Assembly (NCBI GenBank): GCA_024405065.1
Contig: JAKSPF010000012.1
Coordinates: 1 to 14,305 of the forward strand
Origin: Sphaerochaetaceae bacterium
GTDB taxonomy: Bacteria; Spirochaetota; Spirochaetia; Sphaerochaetales; Sphaerochaetaceae
Length of the DNA stretch: 14,305 nt
Direction: 5' to 3'
In this document: positions 13,994-14,305 of the stretch, piece after piece
How positions within the stretch are numbered: position 1 is the stretch's first letter
How the letters are laid out: each line of letters begins with the position of its first letter
Translations under genes and position numbers: made by a program
The notes under the pieces: model-generated
What the model saw: the letters and a program-made list of their open reading frames with translations, nothing else
Told to the model about the DNA's origin: nothing
Databases searched by the model: none

Positions 13994-14305
13994 TCATAAA
14001 TCTTGAACTTGCTTTTGCATATTGCCCTGTAAGAGCTGTTTTGCGTGTTCAACGGAAAGAGTCCCCTCATCTCCGCTGAGCATACGTGCAATTTCATGCA
14101 CTCTGTCTTCACCGTCAACGCATTTCAGATGAGAAAAAGTCCTGCCGTCAACCACATTTTTTGTTACAACAAAGTGCATTGACGCTCTGCTTGCCACAGT
14201 TGCAAGGTGGGTAATGGCAATTACCTGCTTTTCTTTTGCAAGACCGCATATACAGTCTGCAAGACTTAAAGCAACAGAACCGCCTATGCCGCTGTCCACT
14301 TCATC
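13994..14305 (-). CDS. recN: DNA repair protein RecN, C-terminal part (cut by window edge)
   Basis: Only the last 103 residues are in the window; the gene continues to the right. RecN is an SMC-like ATPase acting in recombinational repair of double-strand breaks. The edge reads DEVDSGIGGSVAL, the end of the Walker B/D-loop, followed by QVIAITHLATVASRAS with the H-loop His, then GRTFSHLKCV and EIARMLSGD, all standard RecN C-terminal motifs. The internal GTG at 14299 is not a true start: the codons for Asp-Glu continue to the edge. The 3' end lies 21 bp from the convergent GH57 gene. Confidence 0.95.
   Translation of the reverse strand, partial: DEVDSGIGGSVALSLADCICGLAKEKQVIAITHLATVASRASMHFVVTKNVVDGRTFSHLKCVDGEDRVHEIARMLSGDEGTLSVEHAKQLLQGNMQKQVQDL

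Noticed and set aside
13971..13994. Inverted repeat AAGGAG...CTCCTT between the GH57-DUF3536 and recN stop codons, as a bidirectional terminator
   Set aside because: The stem is only 6 bp with a 12-nt loop, and neither strand has a T run after it. The AAGGAGG arm resembles a Shine-Dalgarno sequence but no gene follows on that strand.

Overview
The window looks like a chromosomal segment of a Treponema-like spirochaete. The evidence is a bacterial V-type (A/V) ATPase operon in the order E, DUF2764, A, B, D, I, as known from treponemes, plus a rex-DUF4912-GH57-GH57 cluster. The DNA is moderately AT-rich by eye. No mobile element, CRISPR array or rRNA was seen. The species cannot be named from sequence alone.

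Left part (1-8485, minus strand): one long, tightly packed gene run transcribed right to left. It begins with the PLP-binding protein YggS, then a small membrane protein, an RluD-like pseudouridine synthase, the ribosome-assembly GTPase RsgA, a small degenerate GIY-YIG-like protein and a small TPR protein. After a gap of about 95 bp come the V-ATPase subunits E, a DUF2764 protein, A, B, D and the N-terminus of I, which runs off the left edge. Most junctions overlap by 4-8 bp or are separated by under 20 bp, so translational coupling is likely. An extended -10 promoter candidate lies just upstream of the ATPase genes.

Middle (8438-8729): a control region. It carries a tRNA-Val (anticodon UAC) on the minus strand and two divergent promoters (tRNA leftward, rex rightward) whose -35 boxes form a perfect inverted repeat. 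A small palindrome lies between the rex -35 and -10. Both yggS and rex lack a recognisable Shine-Dalgarno sequence, and their predicted -10 boxes place the transcript start at or within about 2 nt of the ATG, suggesting leaderless messages.

Right part (8730-13972, plus strand): a four-gene overlapping operon of the NADH/NAD-sensing repressor Rex, a DUF4912 protein with a Rho-N/SAP-like N-terminus, a GH57 alpha-glucan branching enzyme and a second GH57 protein of the DUF3536 type. The arrangement ties redox sensing to alpha-glucan (glycogen-like) metabolism. It ends convergently, 21 bp from the C-terminal end of recN, which enters from the right edge.

The window is mostly conserved housekeeping DNA. 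The less understood pieces are the DUF2764 ATPase companion, the DUF4912 protein, the dead-looking GIY-YIG protein, the TPR protein and the small cysteine-rich membrane protein.
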